From positions 3,596,001 to 3,660,000 of the forward strand of contig OZ244866.1 of the NCBI GenBank assembly GCA_965221185.1: 64,000 bases of DNA, in the 5' to 3' direction. Below the pieces are notes generated by a model. The model was not told where the DNA came from and did not search any database. It saw only the letters and a program-made list of their open reading frames with translations. The position numbers were made by a program, and so were the translations under genes. Origin of the DNA: Aldehydirespirator sp965221185 (GTDB lineage: Bacteria; Actinomycetota; Acidimicrobiia; Acidimicrobiales; Aldehydirespiratoraceae). Of this stretch, positions 1 through 8,715 are shown one piece after another (the stretch's first letter is position 1; every line of letters starts with the position of its first letter).

Positions 1-887
1 GGGCCAGCGGCAGTGTGGGGCACCACCCGGACGCCGGCTCGGTGGCCTGCGGCCGCGATGCGCATCCCCTCGGCCAGACCACCGCAAGTCGCGGCGTCGG
101 GCTGCAGGACGCTGGCCCGGTTCCTGCGGATCGCCTCCTCGAACTCGGCGAGGCCGTACATGTGCTCCCCGCAGGCGATCGGCACCGGCGACCGGGCCGC
201 CACCGCGTCCATCGCCGGTGGCGACTCCTGCAGCACAGGCTCCTCGAACCAGCCGATGCCGAGGGCGGCCAACCCTTCGGCCACGGCCAGGGCGGTGTCC
301 ACCGTGAAGTTCTCGTTGCCGTCGATCATCAGGGCCACTGTTGGGTCTAGCTGGTTGCGCAGTCCGGCCAGGGTTTCCAGGTCGCTCTGCCAGTTCACAC
401 CGATGCGCATCTTCACGCCCCGCACCCCGGCGCGGAGCAGGGGCTCGAGCAGCTCGACGTGCCAGTCCGGATCCCCCTCCTCCAAGAAAACGCTCGAGGC
501 GTAGACCGGCACCGGGTCGAGCGACCCGCCCAGCATCACGGCCACCGGCTCGCCCCGGGCCTTGCCGAGCGCGTCCTGCAGCGCCAGCTCCAGGCCGCTC
601 AGGGCCTGGGACGCAACCCAGGTGTGGCCGAGGCGGCGCCTGGTCCAGCTCCGGAGCTTGTGCATGAGCCGGTCGATGGTGTCGAGCTCCTCGCCCACCA
701 GCAGGGGGGCGAAGGCGTCGGCCACCGCGGCTTCTACCACCGAAGCGTAGGTCAGGCCGAAGCTGTCGCAGGCCTCGCCCCATCCGATGATCCCGTTGTC
801 GGTGGTCACCCGGATCAGGCAGTACGACAACGGCTCGCGGTTGTGATCGAAGGTGAACCCGATGGCCTCGGCGCTGGCGATCCGCAT
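1..887 (-). CDS. Mandelate racemase / muconate lactonizing enzyme family protein (3' end off the window)
   Basis: Reading the minus strand from ATG at 887 gives 295 codons open to the left edge. It is an enolase-superfamily enzyme that removes a proton alpha to a carboxylate. Visible residues follow mandelate racemase with a constant offset: K159-x-R161, metal ligands D189, E215 and E241, and a D264/H291 dyad. The second base of the usual K-x-K motif is Arg here, so the reaction may differ from racemisation. AAGGA sits 7 nt before the ATG. The substrate (sugar acid or hydroxy acid) cannot be told. It is divergent from the VOC gene at 1058. The plus-strand open frames over this stretch are shadows. 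Confidence 0.9.
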   Translation of the reverse strand, partial: MRIASAEAIGFTFDHNREPLSYCLIRVTTDNGIIGWGEACDSFGLTYASVVEAAVADAFAPLLVGEELDTIDRLMHKLRSWTRRRLGHTWVASQALSGLELALQDALGKARGEPVAVMLGGSLDPVPVYASSVFLEEGDPDWHVELLEPLLRAGVRGVKMRIGVNWQSDLETLAGLRNQLDPTVALMIDGNENFTVDTALAVAEGLAALGIGWFEEPVLQESPPAMDAVAARSPVPIACGEHMYGLAEFEEAIRRNRASVLQPDAATCGGLAEGMRIAAAGHRAGVRVVPHTAAG

Positions 888-895
888 CTGCTCAT

Positions 896-997
896 CCTTC
901 CACGCTTCTGGAGCCGGCTCCGACTCGGTCGACGGGGCCGGGTTTGCTTCCACGCTCTTGGAGCCGGCTCCGACTCGGTCGACGGGGCCGGGTTTGC
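896..997. repeat. Tandem duplication of a ~50-bp unit in a divergent promoter region
   Basis: Two nearly identical units of 50-51 bp, 896-946 and 947-997, each containing the self-complementary GGAGCCGGCTCC and a GTCGAC site. They lie between the minus-strand racemase gene (start 887) and the plus-strand VOC gene (start 1058), so they could carry duplicated operator or promoter elements for either gene. No function is proven. Confidence 0.8.
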
Positions 998-1057
998 CCG
1001 TGCGGGCCCCGAGGGCGTACCGTCCGCCTACCAGCTCACCACCGCAGGGGGACAACT

Positions 1058-1426
1058 ATGTCAGCACCGAATCTGGGCAGCATTCTCGTGGGGTCGTCGC
1101 AGGCCGATGCCATGAAGGACTGGTACCGGGCCTGTTTCGGACCCGACGAGAACGAGATGGGCGCATTCGAGTTCGGCGGCGTTCAGCTCTTCATCGAGGA
1201 GCACAGTGACGTCTCGGGCCCCAACGAGGACGGGCACCGGATCATCCTCAACCTCGATGTGAGCGGCTGCCGCGACCTTGAGGCGCACCTCAAGGAGCAG
1301 GGAGTCTCCTGGGTGCGCGAGGTGGAGCAGATGCCCTTCGGCCTGATCGGCACGGTGGCCGACCCCGACGGCAACATGGTGCAGATCATCGAGTGGGGCG
1401 CCACCCCCGACGAGGGCCACGGCTGA
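1058..1426 (+). CDS. VOC (glyoxalase/bleomycin-resistance) family protein
   Basis: 122 aa, one betaalphabetabetabeta repeat pair typical of small vicinal-oxygen-chelate proteins. The C-terminal signature VADPDGNMVQIIEW is the usual last-strand motif with the metal-ligand Glu. ATG at 1058 is preceded by AGGGGG at a good distance. Longer starts at 944 read through the tandem repeat and are rejected. Substrate unknown; members include glyoxalases, dioxygenases and resistance proteins. The next gene downstream, an aldo/keto reductase, is 73 bp away in the same direction. Confidence 0.85.
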   Translation: MSAPNLGSILVGSSQADAMKDWYRACFGPDENEMGAFEFGGVQLFIEEHSDVSGPNEDGHRIILNLDVSGCRDLEAHLKEQGVSWVREVEQMPFGLIGTVADPDGNMVQIIEWGATPDEGHG

Positions 1427-1499
1427 CCCAACCCCCGACGGCAGTCGCTCGACGCCGCCACGCGGCAGGCGAGCCCGACCCGTAGCAACACCAGCGGCC

Positions 1500-2522
1500 A
1501 TGGAGTTCCGAACCATCGGACGCAGCGGCATCCGGGTGAATCCCCTCGCGCTGGGCACCATGGTGCTCGGACCGTGGGGAAACACCGATGCAGAGGCCTG
1601 CCGCCGCCTCATCCACCGCGCCCTCGACGCCGGCGTCAATCTGGTCGACACCGCCGACGTCTATGGCGCGGGAGCCACCGAGGAGATCATCGGGCCGGCG
1701 CTGAGAGGCCGCCGCGACGATGTGGTGCTGGCCACCAAGTTCCAGAACCCGGTCGGGGACCACGACGACCCGAACCGGCAGGGCAACTCCCGCCGGTGGA
1801 TGATGACCGCCGTCGAGGACAGCCTGCGCCGGTTGGGCACCGACTACATCGACCTGTACCAGGTGCACCGGCCCGATCCGCACACCGGCATTGCCGAGAC
1901 GGTCGAGGCCATGTCCGACCTGGTCCGGGCGGGGAAGATCCGGGCTTGGGGCACGTCGACGTTCCCGGCCTCCGAGATGGTGGAGGCCCACTGGGCGGCC
2001 CACCGCTCGGGGGCGGTCGGGCCCCATTGCGAGCAGCCGCCCTACTCGATCATGTGCCGCGGTGTGGAGCGGGACGTGCTCGACGTGTGCGCCCGCTACG
2101 GCATGGGCGTCATCACGTGGAGCCCCCTGTCGGGAGGCTGGCTCACCGGCAAGTACACCCGTGCCGAACCGGCCCCTGCGGGCAGCCGGGGCGCCACCAA
2201 CCCCGACCACTTCGACGGCAGCAACGAGGCCAAGTTCGATGCCGTCGAGCAGTTGCGCCCGATTGCGGCCTCAGCGGGCGTGTCGATGACTCATATGGCC
2301 CTGGCTTGGATCCTCGAGCATCCGGCGGTGACGGCGGTGCTCATAGGGCCGCGCACCGAGGCTCAGCTCGAGGAACTGTTGGCCGTCGGGGACCTGCGCC
2401 TCGACGCGGACACCCTCGACGCGATCGATGCGGTGGTGCCGCCCGGGCTGAACATCAACGACGCCGACACCTACTGGAGGCCGCCAGCGCTCGAACCGTC
2501 GGCCAGAAGGAGGTCCCGCTGA
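1500..2522 (+). CDS. Aldo/keto reductase
   Basis: 340 aa NAD(P)H-dependent carbonyl reductase with the AKR TIM barrel. The catalytic tetrad is present and falls at near-canonical positions: D50 and Y55 in LVDTADVYG, K80 in VVLATK, H123 in YQVHRP. The C-terminal cofactor-binding part (IGPRTEAQLEELL) is also intact. No clear Shine-Dalgarno precedes ATG 1500. It resembles the YajO/Tas group of bacterial AKRs. It is followed by an MDR reductase on the same strand, so the two may act together on carbonyl or alcohol substrates; this is inference. Confidence 0.9.
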   Translation: MEFRTIGRSGIRVNPLALGTMVLGPWGNTDAEACRRLIHRALDAGVNLVDTADVYGAGATEEIIGPALRGRRDDVVLATKFQNPVGDHDDPNRQGNSRRWMMTAVEDSLRRLGTDYIDLYQVHRPDPHTGIAETVEAMSDLVRAGKIRAWGTSTFPASEMVEAHWAAHRSGAVGPHCEQPPYSIMCRGVERDVLDVCARYGMGVITWSPLSGGWLTGKYTRAEPAPAGSRGATNPDHFDGSNEAKFDAVEQLRPIAASAGVSMTHMALAWILEHPAVTAVLIGPRTEAQLEELLAVGDLRLDADTLDAIDAVVPPGLNINDADTYWRPPALEPSARRRSR

Positions 2523-2556
2523 GCCCGGCTCGTCCGGGCCGGCGAGCAGGCAGACG

Positions 2557-2602
2557 ATGAAGGGCAGACGATGAAGGGCAGACAATGAAGGGCAGACAAT
2601 GA
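2557..2602 (+). promoter_or_regulatory. Three tandem 5-codon uORFs (14-bp repeat) before the MDR gene
   Basis: A 14-bp unit (ATGAAGGGCAGACR) is repeated so that ATGs fall at 2557, 2571, 2585 and 2599. The first three each encode only five codons (M-K-G-R-R/Q) and stop at a TGA that overlaps the next ATG as ATGA. Each unit also supplies a GAAGG Shine-Dalgarno-like stretch to the next start. The fourth ATG (2599) opens the real MDR gene. Direct reading of the sequence; the regulatory effect is inferred. Confidence 0.75.
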
Positions 2603-3645
2603 AGGCGATGCTGTATCACGCGTCCGGTGGGCCCGAGGTGTTTGAGTACACCGATGTGGCCGACCCGGTTCCGGGCGCAGGCGACGTGGTCCTCGACGTG
2701 GCTGTTACGGCTCTCAACCGGCTCGACGTGTCGCAGCGCAACGGTTGGTATCACGCACCGGGGTTCTACTTTCCCCACATCGCGGGCATGGACATCGCCG
2801 GCGTGGTGTCAGAGGTCGGCGCCGAGGTGACCGGGTGGCAGCCCGGTGACCGGGTGATCGCGGATGCGTCCATGGTGGGCGTGCCCGAGAACTCCAAGTA
2901 CGCGGGCATGGGGGATCCCTACCGCGAGCTTGGAATCCTGGGCGCCACCCTCGACGGCGGCTACGCCGAGAAGTGCCTGGTGCCGGCTTCGCACTGCTAC
3001 CGGGTGCCCGATCACATCACGATGGAGCAGGCGGTTACCTTCCCGACGGTGTGGATGACCGCGGGAAACGCCCTGTTCGGTGCCGGAGAGCTCACCGCGG
3101 GCGAGACGGTGATGATCCACGCCGCGGGGTCGGGCGTGTCGGTGGCCGGGATCCAACTGGCAAAGCACGCCGGCGCCACCGTGCTGGCCACCGCCGGGAC
3201 CGACGCCAAGTGCGAGCTGGCACTGGAACTCGGCGCCGACCATGTGCTCAACAACCGGACCTCCGATGTGACCGGCTGGGCCATGGAGGTGACCGGCGGC
3301 CGGGGCGTGGACATGGTCTTCGACCACGTGGGCACCGCCCTGTTCACCCAGTCGCTGTTCTCGCTGGCCATCAGGGGCCGGCTGGTCAACACCGGCAACG
3401 CCTCGGGAGACACCGCCACCATCGGGTCGCTGGGCCACCTGTTCCACATGGGAATCAAGATCATCGGATCCGATCTCTATCGCCCCGAAGCGGTGGGTCC
3501 GCTGTGGAACACGTTCTGCGAGGGTGTCGGCTCGGGCCGGCTCACGGCCGTGATCGACTCGGAGTTCCCGCTCGCCGAAGCGGCCGCGGCCCAGCAGAAG
3601 ATGCTGGACAGCGACTTCTTCGGCAAGATCCTGCTGCGCCCCTAG
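2599..3645 (+). CDS. MDR-family alcohol dehydrogenase / quinone oxidoreductase
   Basis: 348 aa medium-chain dehydrogenase/reductase. The N-terminal GroES-like domain (about 25-130) carries AGMDIAGVVSEVG and a W-x-x-GDRV turn; the Rossmann domain (about 145-290) has the nucleotide loop HAAGSGVSVAGIQLAK. The structural-zinc Cys quartet and the usual catalytic Cys are not seen, so it is closer to zinc-independent quinone oxidoreductases. Start 2599 is the last of four tandem ATGs. The TAG stop abuts dispersed repeat copy 1, beyond which the DMFase-like gene converges. Confidence 0.88.
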   Translation: MKAMLYHASGGPEVFEYTDVADPVPGAGDVVLDVAVTALNRLDVSQRNGWYHAPGFYFPHIAGMDIAGVVSEVGAEVTGWQPGDRVIADASMVGVPENSKYAGMGDPYRELGILGATLDGGYAEKCLVPASHCYRVPDHITMEQAVTFPTVWMTAGNALFGAGELTAGETVMIHAAGSGVSVAGIQLAKHAGATVLATAGTDAKCELALELGADHVLNNRTSDVTGWAMEVTGGRGVDMVFDHVGTALFTQSLFSLAIRGRLVNTGNASGDTATIGSLGHLFHMGIKIIGSDLYRPEAVGPLWNTFCEGVGSGRLTAVIDSEFPLAEAAAAQQKMLDSDFFGKILLRP

Positions 3646-3783
3646 AGGTCGAGCGGATGAGCCGCAGCTCACTCACAAGATCAGCGGGGCGTTGAGCGAG
3701 GTCGCGGCCCGAGCGGCCCGAGAGCGCAGCGAACAAAGCAGAGCACGACCCCTCCCGCGAGGCGGTCACTTCCTATCCGCGCA
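3642..3783 (+). repeat. Dispersed palindromic repeat, copy 1
   Basis: Member of the eight-copy family described under Findings. The head (CTAGAGGTCGAGCGGAT) contains the stop codon of the MDR gene and the tail reads CTATCCGC, so head and tail can pair over GCGGAT. The conserved core (GAGCGAGG...GAGCGCAGCGAACAA) lies near 3694-3736. It fills the gap between two convergent genes and could act as a bidirectional terminator. Confidence 0.85.
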
Positions 3784-3804
3784 GCCCCTTGGGCGCGATT
3801 CCAG

Positions 3805-6024
3805 CTAGAGCGGGGCCCAGTCCCGGAGTAGGAAGGCGTCGAGCACGTTGCGGGTGATGACGGAGATGTCGCTGCCGTAGTCGTCGACGGACAAGCCGCC
3901 GCACCATGAGATCGAGCCCACCGAGAACACCGCCCCTCCCTGCGGGTACGGCACGATCACCATGTCGGCGCGGACGAGTTCGTTGACCGTCGCGCCCTGG
4001 CGCGAATTGCTCATCATGATCTCCTCGACCACGTGCTGATACGAGTCCGAGAAGTCGGTATTGCGTGTCGAGGCCAGCAGCAGCGTGCCCACCGGCGTGC
4101 CGAGGACGTAGTCGGCACGGTCGAGCTCGAATCCCGCGGCACCATGGCGCAGCACCAGGGACCGATGATCGCCGATCTTGCCGCCGGGGGCATCGATGCC
4201 ATCGAACACGAAGGCTGCCCGCGGGTCGAGGTCGGGATTGACGTAGTACGGGGCGTTGCGGTCGAATCCCTGGGCGGTGAAGCCGACGCCCAGCAGCTTC
4301 TGCGGCTCTCGCCCGCGGTGGCGCCACAGCCCGCCGGGCTCGCCGGTGCTCGACAGGTGATATTCCCCGGGCGACGCCTCCCACGCCCTAGTCGTCCCGG
4401 GAGGCCGCCGGATCTCGATGACGTGGGGGCGTTCCGGGTCGAAGGCCGTTACCCAGTAGAAGCCGTTTCCGCCGAGGTACATCAGCCGCCCACCTCCCGC
4501 CAGATATTCGTCGAGGGCGTCGAGCATCTGCTCTGACCAGTACTCGGGGTGGGTCCCGGTGATCACGACGCGATACCCCTCCAGCAGCGCGGAACCGTCG
4601 AAGTGCAGCGCCTCATCGGTCAGCACGTCGTGGCGGTAGCCCTCGTGCTCCAACCAGTCGACGAGGTGCAGATCACCGGAGAACAGGTGCGGGATCCCGT
4701 TCAGCCGCATGTAGTGGCTCGGCCGCATCGTGAGGTTTGGTCGCAACCGGGAGGAGTAGCAAACCCCCGAACCGTCCGAGTGGAAGTCGTACATGCTCAA
4801 CAGCCGGTTGGCCGCCATGTAGTCATAACGGTCCTGATCGTCGGTGTAGGCCGGCTCGAAGTCGGGACCCAGCGAGTCCTCCAAGCGTTCGTTGGCGTAC
4901 GCGTAGTACGAGTTCGTGGGGGCGAGGAAGGCCACATCGGCGTTCGCGGACCCGGGCCGCGGCACCACGAAGAACGGCACGTAGTCGCGGGCGGAGTCTC
5001 CGGCGTCGAGGCGGAGCGCGTAGACCCCGCTGGGCAGATCAACCGGCACCCGCCATTCGACATCGGGCTCCCATCCGACATCGTCGATGTCGTCGTCGTG
5101 GAAGTGGATGGCGTCGTACTCGGCCGGAGCGGCCTGGAAGTGGGTCGCTCGTCCGGTCCACAGGTGCCCGGTTACGCCACGCGTCGGCATGTTCACCGCC
5201 GTGCCGTGAAGGCCGTTGCGCGATCGGTCCGTCACCAACGGCGAGTCGACGCCCGCGGCCAGGTCCCAGCGGGCGACGAGCGCGCCCGCGGCTTCTCCTC
5301 CGGCTGCCCACGCCAGGACTTCCTCCGGTGAGGACGCGGCGCCGGCGACCACGAACGGTGCCGAGATCTTCCCGTTGAAATGAAGCCCGGCCCGCTCGCC
5401 TGCCCACGATGCGGCCAGAAGAACCGGCGCGTCGTTGTGGCTGATGGCGCCGGGTCCGGTCACCGACGAGTCTTGCCACCGGTGACCGGTCTGGATCCCG
5501 GCTTGTTCCCGGGGGACTTGCAGGACCCCGGCCGTCCCCGTGGCCGTGTCGTACCACCCGGCCACGAGATGCCAGCGATGGCTCGTCAGCGGATGCCCCG
5601 ACGAGACCCGAACCACTGCCTCACCGTTTCCGACGGTGAATTCGGCCGAACCGTCCTCGGCGATGAACAGCCCATAGCCGGTCTCTTCGCGCTCTGACCA
5701 CTTGGTGACGATCCCCTGACGGCCCCGATCGGGTGTCGTCGGGTACACGTGAGCGATCACGGTCAGACGTTCGGGCCTCAGAGCAGGGTGGTCTGGTATC
5801 TCGACGTACGAGCCCGGCCAGATCAACTGCTCCCGGCCTGGATGCTTGCCGTTGACAGATGCGTCCACCTCCCGCTCGATGAAACCGGGGCCCAGCGGGT
5901 TCACGTCGCCATGTATCAGCCGGACCATGTGGGCCTGGAACTCGTGGTGACCGGTTGACACCATGAACCGGATCGAGCCTCCCGGCCGGACGGTCAACGG
6001 ATCGCTGTAGCCGACGATCTGCAT
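3805..6024 (-). CDS. N,N-dimethylformamidase large (beta) subunit-like protein
   Basis: 739 aa, close to the size of DMFase large subunits (about 760). The first third has a beta-rich region followed by a LamG/concanavalin-like section (about residues 95-290), and the C-terminal half has the DMFase-beta fold with FLAPTNSYYAYANERL, ITGTHPEYWSEQMLDALDEYLAGGGRLMYLGGNGFYW and a late SISWCGGL. Known DMFases hydrolyse formamides with a Tyr/Tyr/Glu-bound iron; candidate Tyr and Glu residues lie in these motifs. The ~130-aa small subunit is not seen nearby, so activity on DMF should not be assumed. Start 6024 is the first possible in frame. It lies 57 bp after an aminotransferase gene, probably in one operon. 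Confidence 0.78.
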   Translation of the reverse strand: MQIVGYSDPLTVRPGGSIRFMVSTGHHEFQAHMVRLIHGDVNPLGPGFIEREVDASVNGKHPGREQLIWPGSYVEIPDHPALRPERLTVIAHVYPTTPDRGRQGIVTKWSEREETGYGLFIAEDGSAEFTVGNGEAVVRVSSGHPLTSHRWHLVAGWYDTATGTAGVLQVPREQAGIQTGHRWQDSSVTGPGAISHNDAPVLLAASWAGERAGLHFNGKISAPFVVAGAASSPEEVLAWAAGGEAAGALVARWDLAAGVDSPLVTDRSRNGLHGTAVNMPTRGVTGHLWTGRATHFQAAPAEYDAIHFHDDDIDDVGWEPDVEWRVPVDLPSGVYALRLDAGDSARDYVPFFVVPRPGSANADVAFLAPTNSYYAYANERLEDSLGPDFEPAYTDDQDRYDYMAANRLLSMYDFHSDGSGVCYSSRLRPNLTMRPSHYMRLNGIPHLFSGDLHLVDWLEHEGYRHDVLTDEALHFDGSALLEGYRVVITGTHPEYWSEQMLDALDEYLAGGGRLMYLGGNGFYWVTAFDPERPHVIEIRRPPGTTRAWEASPGEYHLSSTGEPGGLWRHRGREPQKLLGVGFTAQGFDRNAPYYVNPDLDPRAAFVFDGIDAPGGKIGDHRSLVLRHGAAGFELDRADYVLGTPVGTLLLASTRNTDFSDSYQHVVEEIMMSNSRQGATVNELVRADMVIVPYPQGGAVFSVGSISWCGGLSVDDYGSDISVITRNVLDAFLLRDWAPL

Positions 6025-6081
6025 GTGTTCGGTCAGCCGAGCCGCGTGCTGGATCTGTTCTGCCAGGTGAGCACCACTCCC

Positions 6082-7485
6082 TCAGCTCTGCCAGACGCCT
6101 TCGGCCGCGAGGTCCTTGGCGGTGGCCTCGATGCTGTCCCCCAGCACGCCGACCAACGTGTCGATCTCGGAGCGGGTGAGCACGATCGGTGGCGCGACTA
6201 TCACGATGTGCTGCATCGGTCGGATCATCGCGCCGCGGGCCTGGGCGTGGCCAGCGATCCGCTTGCTGATGGCCACGGAGTGGTCGAAGGGCTGCCGCGT
6301 CGTCCGATCGGCTACCAACTCGACCGCGTGGATCATGTGGCTGCCCCGGACATCGCCCACCATCGGGATCTCGGCCAGTGTCGCCAGCTGCTCCTCGAAG
6401 TAGGGCCCAACCTCGCGGACGTGGCCGCAGATGTCGTCGCGCTCCATGATCTCGATCACTTTGAGGGCGGCCGCGCACACCACGGGATGGCCCGAATACG
6501 TGAAGCCGTGGGTGAGCAGTCCGCCGGGCACCTGGGGCACGCTGATGACGTCGTGTATCTCGTCGGACACGAGCGTCGCCGACAAGGGCAGGTAGCCGGA
6601 TGTGAGGCCCTTGGCGCAGGTGATCACATCGGGCCTCGCTCCGAAGACTGCTTCCGCGCAGAAGTACTCACCGAGGCGGCCGAAGCCGGTCACGACCTCG
6701 TCGGCGACGAACAGCACGTCGTACTCGCTGCACACGGCTTGGGCCCGTCGGAGGTATCCGGGAGGCGGGGTCACGACTCCGCCGACTGCCAGGATCGGCT
6801 CGGCGATCATGCACGCGACCCGGTCGGGGCCGATCTCCTCGATCTTGGCCCGGAGGCCGTCGATCTGCGCATCGCAGAACTCCTCTACGGTCGAACCGGC
6901 TGGCCGGTGATACGGGTCCGGGGCGGGAAGGTGATGGATCCGTTCGGCAAGGACGTCAAGACCGAGCCGGAAGAAGTCGATGCCGGTAAGGGAGGCGCTC
7001 AGCAGCGTGCTGCCGTGGTACCCGCGGGTGAGCGCGATGACATCTTTCTTGTCCGGTTTGCCGATCTGGTTGAAGTAGTAGTGAATGAGCCGGATGGCCG
7101 TCTCGTTGGCGATGGAGCCGCTGGTGCCGAAGTGGACATGGTTGATATGGGCGGGTGCCAATCTGGCCAGGGCCGCCGACAGCTCCGCCGCCGGAGGCGC
7201 CGTGAACTGTCCGAAGTGCGAGTAGAACTGGAGCTGGCGCACCTGGTCGGCGATCGCATCGGCGATCTCGGTGTTCCCGTAGCCGAGGGTCACCGCTGAC
7301 AACCCACCGCCATTGGCGTCGAGCAGGCGGGTGCCCGAGGCCGTCTCGATATACGGCCCCGCCCCGGACACGATCACCTCGGGTGGCATTGTGGCCCGCG
7401 CCGAGAAGTCGGTCCACGGGTGGATGTGGTGGGAGTCGTCGCGATTGATTGCGTCGAGATCGATTCCGGTGTCCGTCTGGGTCAT
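6082..7485 (-). CDS. Class III PLP-dependent aminotransferase
   Basis: 467 aa fold-type I aminotransferase of the omega-amino acid/ornithine group. Visible are the N-terminal HHIHPWTDF, GTSGSIANETAIRLIHYY, FVADEVVTGFGR (Asp for the pyridine N) and the PLP lysine in CAKGLTSGYLPLSATL. Start at 7485 is chosen because AGGAGG lies just before it; an 86-codon longer frame runs back through repeat copy 2 and is rejected. The product is closely similar in motifs to the gene at 27319. Downstream is the DMFase-like amidase, which suggests breakdown of an N-substituted amide or amine. Confidence 0.9.
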   Translation of the reverse strand: MTQTDTGIDLDAINRDDSHHIHPWTDFSARATMPPEVIVSGAGPYIETASGTRLLDANGGGLSAVTLGYGNTEIADAIADQVRQLQFYSHFGQFTAPPAAELSAALARLAPAHINHVHFGTSGSIANETAIRLIHYYFNQIGKPDKKDVIALTRGYHGSTLLSASLTGIDFFRLGLDVLAERIHHLPAPDPYHRPAGSTVEEFCDAQIDGLRAKIEEIGPDRVACMIAEPILAVGGVVTPPPGYLRRAQAVCSEYDVLFVADEVVTGFGRLGEYFCAEAVFGARPDVITCAKGLTSGYLPLSATLVSDEIHDVISVPQVPGGLLTHGFTYSGHPVVCAAALKVIEIMERDDICGHVREVGPYFEEQLATLAEIPMVGDVRGSHMIHAVELVADRTTRQPFDHSVAISKRIAGHAQARGAMIRPMQHIVIVAPPIVLTRSEIDTLVGVLGDSIEATAKDLAAEGVWQS

Positions 7486-7636
7486 CGTCGTCCTCCTGAT
7501 TGCCGCATCGTCACTCGCGTGCGAGGCGTCATGGGAATGAGCGACTTCGACCCAGCCCCGGGCACGGCGCTGGAGTTCTACCCACGTACTGCAGCTCAAC
7601 CTAGCCTTGCAGCCGAGGGCTGTCCAACGACATTGG

Positions 7637-7780
7637 GAGCCAGCGGAGGGGTCAGCGTCTCGCGGTGCAGCGTTGGGTTCCCGCTCTCGTTCGCTGCGCT
7701 CACGGGCTGCTCGGGCCACGGCCTCTCTCACCGGCTCGCGCAACCCTCGGGAACCGCGGCCTGTCCGCTCAGCCTCTGAG
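7637..7780 (-). repeat. Dispersed palindromic repeat, copy 2
   Basis: Minus-orientation copy. The head (AGAGGCTGAGCGGACAGG on the minus strand) is directly after the stop codon of the BMP permease gene; the tail at about 7640 reads AGCGGAGGGG. The core around 7681-7730 differs from the consensus at a few positions. It separates the BMP operon from the aminotransferase gene. Confidence 0.8.
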
Positions 7781-7782
7781 CT

Positions 7783-8715
7783 CTACCGGAGCCCTCGGAT
7801 GAACGGCCGGCCCAGTGCGGTCGGCGCACGGACTCGGTGGGCGAACACAGCCATGCCAACGATCGGCGCGATGGCTGGCAGCGACGTCAGCAGTTCGTTG
7901 TTGATCTCGTAGCCCAGCACCGGCAGCGACAGCCGGAACGACATCACCGTCCCGAACAGCACACAACCGGCGATGCTGCCCCGTAGCGTCCAGCCGCCGA
8001 AGACCACCGCCGCCATCGCGATGAAGCCGCGCCCGCCGACGATGTCGTCCTCGAAGCTGCCTACGAGCGCCAGGGACAGGTATGCGCCTCCGAGCCCCGA
8101 CGTGGCGCCGACGACGTAGATCGACTGCCGCCGCCGCCGGTTCACGTCGATTCCCGAAACGTCGGCCGACTGCGGGCTGCCGCCGACGGCGCGGACCTCG
8201 AGGCCCCAGCCTGTGCGGTAGACGAGCCACCAGCAGATCGGGACGAGGGGGTAGATCAAATAGAAGAGCCAGGGTTGGCCGAACAGGGCCTCGCCGACGA
8301 GCGGAATGTCGGACAGGACGGGGATGTCGACGGTTGCGGCCCGCTTCGTCTTGGGCTTGATTACGTCCTCGAGATACCCGGCGAGCCCGAGGACCAGAAT
8401 GTTCAATGCCAGACCGACGACGAACTGGTCAGCGGTGAGCCTGTGACTGAGTTCGGCCTGGCAGACCCCGACGAGCATTCCGGCGGCGACGCCGAAGACT
8501 GCGCCCACGGTGAAGTGCTCCGTGAGGTGGTAGCCGATGGTGGCGCCGAAGGCGCCCGCGAGGAGCATTGCCTCGATCGAGATGTTGATCGCGCCTGATC
8601 GCTCGGCGATCCACTCGCCGCACGCCCCGAACGCCAGCAACGCGGCGACCGCCGCCGCGCTGATGTAAGCCGGTTCGCTCGTCAACACATCGGCCAGCCC
8701 GGAAAGGACGCTCAT
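7783..8715 (-). CDS. BMP-type ABC transporter permease 2 (nucleoside uptake)
   Basis: 310 aa polytopic membrane protein of the branched-chain amino acid/ribose permease superfamily. ACGEWIAERSGAINISIEAMLLAGAFGAT is the hallmark of the second permease of Bmp/Yuf/Nup-type importers, and VRAVGGSPQSADVSGIDVNRRR is the cytoplasmic coupling loop. Start 8715 overlaps the stop of the preceding permease gene by ATGA; the longer frame to 9141 is ignored. Last gene of a four-gene operon. Repeat copy 2 follows its stop. Confidence 0.92.
   Translation of the reverse strand: MSVLSGLADVLTSEPAYISAAAVAALLAFGACGEWIAERSGAINISIEAMLLAGAFGATIGYHLTEHFTVGAVFGVAAGMLVGVCQAELSHRLTADQFVVGLALNILVLGLAGYLEDVIKPKTKRAATVDIPVLSDIPLVGEALFGQPWLFYLIYPLVPICWWLVYRTGWGLEVRAVGGSPQSADVSGIDVNRRRRQSIYVVGATSGLGGAYLSLALVGSFEDDIVGGRGFIAMAAVVFGGWTLRGSIAGCVLFGTVMSFRLSLPVLGYEINNELLTSLPAIAPIVGMAVFAHRVRAPTALGRPFIRGLR

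Noticed and set aside
341..1115. Long plus-strand open frames over the first kilobase
   Set aside because: The minus strand encodes a complete-looking enolase-superfamily enzyme here; the plus frames are low-complexity Arg/Ala/Pro shadows.
4033..7299. Plus-strand frames of 200-420 codons opposite the DMFase-like and aminotransferase genes
   Set aside because: They show no family motifs and mirror well-recognised minus-strand genes; high GC makes such antisense frames common.
7486..7743. 86-codon N-terminal extension of the aminotransferase, with an SEREREP-type peptide
   Set aside because: It translates dispersed repeat copy 2, and a strong AGGAGG-ATG start lies at 7485.
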